DNA of 8,824 nucleotides from Clostridia bacterium (lineage in GTDB: Bacteria > Bacillota > Clostridia > Oscillospirales > CAG-272): positions 1 to 8,824 of the forward strand of contig JAFYBI010000495.1 in NCBI GenBank assembly GCA_017540285.1. The letters are read 5' to 3'. A program made the translations under genes and the position numbers. The stretch's first letter is position 1; each line of letters starts with the position of its first letter. A model generated the notes under the pieces. It was given only the letters and a program-made list of their open reading frames with translations, was not told where the DNA came from and searched no databases. Shown one piece after another: positions 6,397 through 8,824 of the stretch.

Positions 6397-6936
6397 ATGA
6401 ACGAATTCCGATCCATCCGCCCGGAGGAGCTCTCCGGCAACGTCTTCCGGCTCATCGGGCATGACTGGATGCTCGTCACGTCCGCCGATGACGGCGAAGG
6501 CCTCGTCTGCGGCAAGGACTACAACACCATGACGGCGTCCTGGGGCGGCATGGGCATCCTCTGGGGCGGCCCCGTCGCGTTTGTCTTCATCCGTCCCCAG
6601 CGGCATACCTTCGGCTTCACCGAGAAGAACGAACGGATGACGCTGTCCTTCTTCGGCGAGGAATCCCGCGCGGTGCTGAACTATTGCGGCACGAAGAGCG
6701 GCCGGGACGTCGACAAGGCGAAGGAATGCGGCCTCACCCCCGTCGCCGACACGAACGGTCACGGCCGCGCCGTCTGGTTCGACGAGGCGAAGATCGTCTT
6801 CAAGGTCCGCAAGCTCTACGCGGAGCCCATCAAGGCTGAGGCATTCTGCGACCCCGACGCCCGCGCCGTTTATCCCCTTGACGACTTCCACACGGCCTAT
6901 GTCTGCGCCGTGGAAGAGATTCTTGTCAGGGATTGA
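6397..6936 (+). CDS. Flavin reductase-like FMN-binding split-barrel protein
   Basis: This cytoplasmic protein belongs to the flavin reductase-like/DIM6-NTAB split-barrel family, which binds FMN and includes NAD(P)H:flavin oxidoreductases and flavoproteins of unknown reaction. The product is 179 residues. Family features are the N-terminal strand DWMLVTSADD, the flavin-site YNTMTASWGGMGILWGGP (42-59), the following VAFVFIRPQRHT (60-71), and the motif around MTLSFF. C-terminal sequence is less conserved. The start is ATG 6397 with AAGGAGG (6385-6391) five bases upstream, overlapping the tautomerase stop. An in-frame start at 6352 would overlap that gene and has no binding site. The 10-base gap means it is cotranscribed with the tautomerase. 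No stem-loop with a clear T run follows, so its transcript end is unclear. The substrate is unknown. Confidence 0.88.
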   Translation: MNEFRSIRPEELSGNVFRLIGHDWMLVTSADDGEGLVCGKDYNTMTASWGGMGILWGGPVAFVFIRPQRHTFGFTEKNERMTLSFFGEESRAVLNYCGTKSGRDVDKAKECGLTPVADTNGHGRAVWFDEAKIVFKVRKLYAEPIKAEAFCDPDARAVYPLDDFHTAYVCAVEEILVRD

Positions 6937-6949
6937 CAGAATAAACAAA

Positions 6950-6985
6950 TTCGACCGGAGAAATTCTCTCTTTCCGACAGTCGAA
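6950..6985. other. Imperfect stem-loop in the spacer after the flavin reductase gene
   Basis: Outer arms TTCGAC (6950-6955) and GTCGAA (6980-6985) pair perfectly. Inner arms 6956-6961 and 6971-6976 add six pairs (one wobble), with a 3-base bulge at 6977-6979 and a 9-base loop. There is no T tract, so it is at best a weak terminator or a transcript 3'-end structure. It overlaps the first of two palindromes that may be operators, so the two readings compete. Confidence 0.4.
6958..6968. promoter_or_regulatory. Operator-like palindrome 1 upstream of the EF-G-like gene
   Basis: GAGAAATTCTC is a perfect 11-base palindrome about a central A. It shares the form G(A/T)GAAATTC(A/T)C with the copy at 6989-6999. 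The centres are 31 bases apart, about three helical turns. The regulator, if any, is unknown. Confidence 0.45.
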
Positions 6986-6988
6986 ATT

Positions 6989-6999
6989 GTGAAATTCAC
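6989..6999. promoter_or_regulatory. Operator-like palindrome 2, abutting the -35 box
   Basis: GTGAAATTCAC is a perfect 11-base palindrome about a central A and ends exactly where the -35 box (7000) begins. A protein bound here would touch RNA polymerase. The position suits either an activator or a repressor. Confidence 0.5.
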
Positions 7000-7028
7000 T
7001 TGCATTCCTGCCTTTTATCGTGTATAAT
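7000..7028 (+). promoter_or_regulatory. Sigma-A-type promoter of the EF-G-like gene
   Basis: A -35 box TTGCAT (7000-7005), a 17-base spacer and a perfect -10 box TATAAT (7023-7028). Transcription would start near 7035, giving a leader of roughly 65 bases in which I see no clear structure. Confidence 0.85.
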
Positions 7029-7098
7029 AGTAAGGTAGGACTGCTTTCGGGCATGTTCCGGTCTTTGCAACGATACACTTTATATAAAGGAGTTCAAA

Positions 7099-8824
7099 AT
7101 GGCGGAAATCACAACCAACAACATTCGCAATATCGTACTGCTCGGTCACGGCGGATCCGGCAAGACCTCCCTCGCGGAGACGGCGCTCTTCCTCTCCAAG
7201 GGCACCGACCGTCTCGGAAAGATCACCGACGGCAACACGGTCTGCGACTACGATCCCGAAGAAAAGAAGCGCGGCTTCTCCCTCACCCTTTCCCTCGCTC
7301 CCGTGATGTGGAAGGACGCGAAGATCAACTTCATCGACACCCCCGGTTTCCTGGACTTCCAGGGCGAAGTCTACGCGGGCATCCGCGTCGCCGATTCCGC
7401 GATCATCACCCTCGACGGCAAGGCCGGCGTGGAAGTGGGCACGGAGCTCGCGTGGGATAAGGCTTCCGAAGCGAATAAGCCCCGCGTGTTCTTCATCAAC
7501 AAGTGCGACGATCCCGAAGCGAACTTCGACCGCGTGTTCTCCCAGCTGCAGGACATGTTCGGCACGGAAGTCTGCCCGATCCTCGTCCCGCACAAGAACG
7601 GCGCGAACCTCTCCTTCATCAACCTCATCGAGATGAAGTCCTACACCTTCGACTCCAAGGGCGGCCGCACCGAAAGCGAGCTTTCCGCCGACGAACAGGC
7701 TGTCGCCGATCAGTATAAGGAAACCCTGAACGAAGCGCTTGCCGCCACCAGCGAAGAGCTGATGGAAAAGTACTTCGAAGAGGGCGAGATCAGCCATGAA
7801 GACGCGGTCGAAGCGCTGCACCACGGCATCGTGGACGGCTCCATCGTCCCCGTGTTCTCCGGCTCCGCCACCAATCTCTGGGGCATGACCTACCTGCTCG
7901 ACACCATCGTCTCCTCCTTCCCGACGCCTCTCTCTACCGGCAAGGAAAAGATCATCGACGGCGAAGGCACGAAGGAAATCGACGTCGATCCGAACGGCGA
8001 ATGCCGCGTGTTCGTCTTCAAGTCCATCTCCGACTCGTTCGGCAAGCAGACCCTCTTCAAGGTCATGAACGGCACGCTGACGAACGACCTGACCCTCACC
8101 AACCGCACGAGCGGCGCGCAGGAAAAGTTCGGCCACATCTATATGATGCGCGGCAACAAGCAGACCGAGGTGACCTCCTTCTGCTGCGGCGACATCGGCA
8201 TGATCACCAAGCTGACCGCCACCAACACGAACGACACCCTGACCGTCTCCTCCGACATCCAGTATGAAAAGATCAGCTTCCCGCATCCTTACATGACCAT
8301 GGCGATCCAGCCGGCCGCGAAGGGCGACGAAGACAAGATCTCCACGGGTCTGGCCCGTCTCCTCGAAGAGGACCCGACGCTCGTGTATGAGAACAACCCC
8401 GAAACCAAGCAGATGACCATCTCCGGCATGGGCGACATGCAGCTCGCGGTCGTCGTCTCCAAGATGAAGGATCGCTACAAGACCTCCGTGGTTCTCGAAA
8501 ACCCGAAGATCCCGTACCGCGAGACCATCAAGGGCACGGCGGACGTGCAGGGCCGTCACAAGAAGCAGTCCGGCGGTTCCGGTCAGTTCGGCGACGTCAA
8601 GATCCGGTTCTCCCACGGCGAAGCGGACGGCCTGACGTTCGTGACCTCCGTCGTCGGCGGCACGGTCCCGAAGAACTTCTATCCCGCGGTTGAAAAGGGC
8701 CTGCAGGAAGCGATGCAGAAGGGCGTTCTCGCCGGCTATCCGGTGGTCAACCTACAGGCGGACCTGTACGACGGCTCCTACCACCCGGTCGATTCGAACG
8801 AAATCTCCTTCAAGCTCGCGGCGC
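7099..8824 (+). CDS. Elongation factor G-like GTPase (EF-G2/FusA2 type), 3'-truncated
   Basis: This is a translational GTPase with the EF-G domain order; 575 residues are present out of about 690 expected, and the gene runs off the window. GTPase motifs: P-loop GHGGSGKT (16-23; canonical EF-G has AHIDAGKT), a switch I-like stretch KRGFSLTLSLAPV (57-69; canonical RGITI), DTPGFLDF (80-87; canonical DTPGHVDF), NKCD (134-137) and SGSA (254-257). Domains II and III follow, then domain IV beginning near KIPYRETI (470-477) with RHKKQSGGSGQFGDV (486-500). The catalytic His of DTPGH is Phe84. This pattern is typical of the EF-G-like paralogue group annotated as EF-G2/FusA2 rather than of main EF-G, and is not that of the ribosome-protection tetracycline proteins. 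The ATG is preceded by AAAGGAG six bases upstream. Canonical translocation activity cannot be assumed; some paralogues are reported to lack it or to have specialised roles. Confidence 0.9.
   Translation, partial: MAEITTNNIRNIVLLGHGGSGKTSLAETALFLSKGTDRLGKITDGNTVCDYDPEEKKRGFSLTLSLAPVMWKDAKINFIDTPGFLDFQGEVYAGIRVADSAIITLDGKAGVEVGTELAWDKASEANKPRVFFINKCDDPEANFDRVFSQLQDMFGTEVCPILVPHKNGANLSFINLIEMKSYTFDSKGGRTESELSADEQAVADQYKETLNEALAATSEELMEKYFEEGEISHEDAVEALHHGIVDGSIVPVFSGSATNLWGMTYLLDTIVSSFPTPLSTGKEKIIDGEGTKEIDVDPNGECRVFVFKSISDSFGKQTLFKVMNGTLTNDLTLTNRTSGAQEKFGHIYMMRGNKQTEVTSFCCGDIGMITKLTATNTNDTLTVSSDIQYEKISFPHPYMTMAIQPAAKGDEDKISTGLARLLEEDPTLVYENNPETKQMTISGMGDMQLAVVVSKMKDRYKTSVVLENPKIPYRETIKGTADVQGRHKKQSGGSGQFGDVKIRFSHGEADGLTFVTSVVGGTVPKNFYPAVEKGLQEAMQKGVLAGYPVVNLQADLYDGSYHPVDSNEISFKLAA

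Noticed and set aside
7015..8616. Minus-strand open frame (533 codons) opposite the EF-G-like gene
   Set aside because: The + strand carries an unmistakable translational GTPase. The minus frame is a His/Asp/Gly/Val-rich shadow with no motif.
7099..8824. Ribosome-protection tetracycline-resistance protein (TetM-like)
   Set aside because: The P-loop, the DTPGF motif and domain IV onset resemble the EF-G2 group; nothing specific to TetM-like proteins was recognised and there is no mobile element.

Overview
The window looks like GC-rich bacterial chromosome. It fits an anaerobic member of the Bacillota (Clostridia-like). The reasons are a ferredoxin-dependent indolepyruvate oxidoreductase, a YtqB/MnmM-type methyltransferase typical of Bacillota, strong AAAGGA/AGGAGG ribosome binding sites, and consensus sigma-A promoters with exact 17-bp spacers. 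The species cannot be named from this sequence. All recognised genes are on the + strand. The long minus-strand open frames are antisense shadows caused by the high GC content. No RNA gene, insertion sequence, CRISPR array or phage gene was seen, and no gene-free stretch exceeds 300 bases.

Layout: (1) 1-737 is the 3' end of a MalG-type sugar ABC transporter permease, closed by a strong intrinsic terminator. (2) 738-1017 carries a second small hairpin, a clear promoter (923-951) and a leader hairpin. (3) 1018-5883 is a likely four-gene operon: iorA and iorB (the two subunits of indolepyruvate:ferredoxin oxidoreductase), mnmM/ytqB (tRNA wobble-uridine methyltransferase) and a membrane-anchored VanY-type D,D-carboxypeptidase with an unusual Arg-rich octapeptide-repeat tail. 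It ends in a hairpin terminator. (4) 5938-6936 is a second unit with its own extended -10 promoter: a MIF-like tautomerase and a flavin-reductase-like FMN-binding protein. (5) 6937-7098 is an intergenic region with two matching palindromes and a consensus promoter. (6) 7099 to the window end is a 3'-truncated EF-G-like GTPase with altered switch motifs, resembling the EF-G2/FusA2 paralogue group rather than canonical EF-G.

Functionally, IorAB oxidatively decarboxylates aryl-pyruvates from aromatic amino acids to aryl-acyl-CoA while reducing ferredoxin. The tautomerase two genes after iorB belongs to the family whose classic activity is keto-enol tautomerisation of phenylpyruvate, so a link through arylpyruvate metabolism is plausible but unproven. 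The other genes are housekeeping or envelope functions with no obvious pathway link. The most unusual items are the repeat tail of the carboxypeptidase, the paired palindromes before the EF-G-like gene, and the EF-G-like gene's missing catalytic histidine. Nothing here amounts to a clear defence system or new mobile system.
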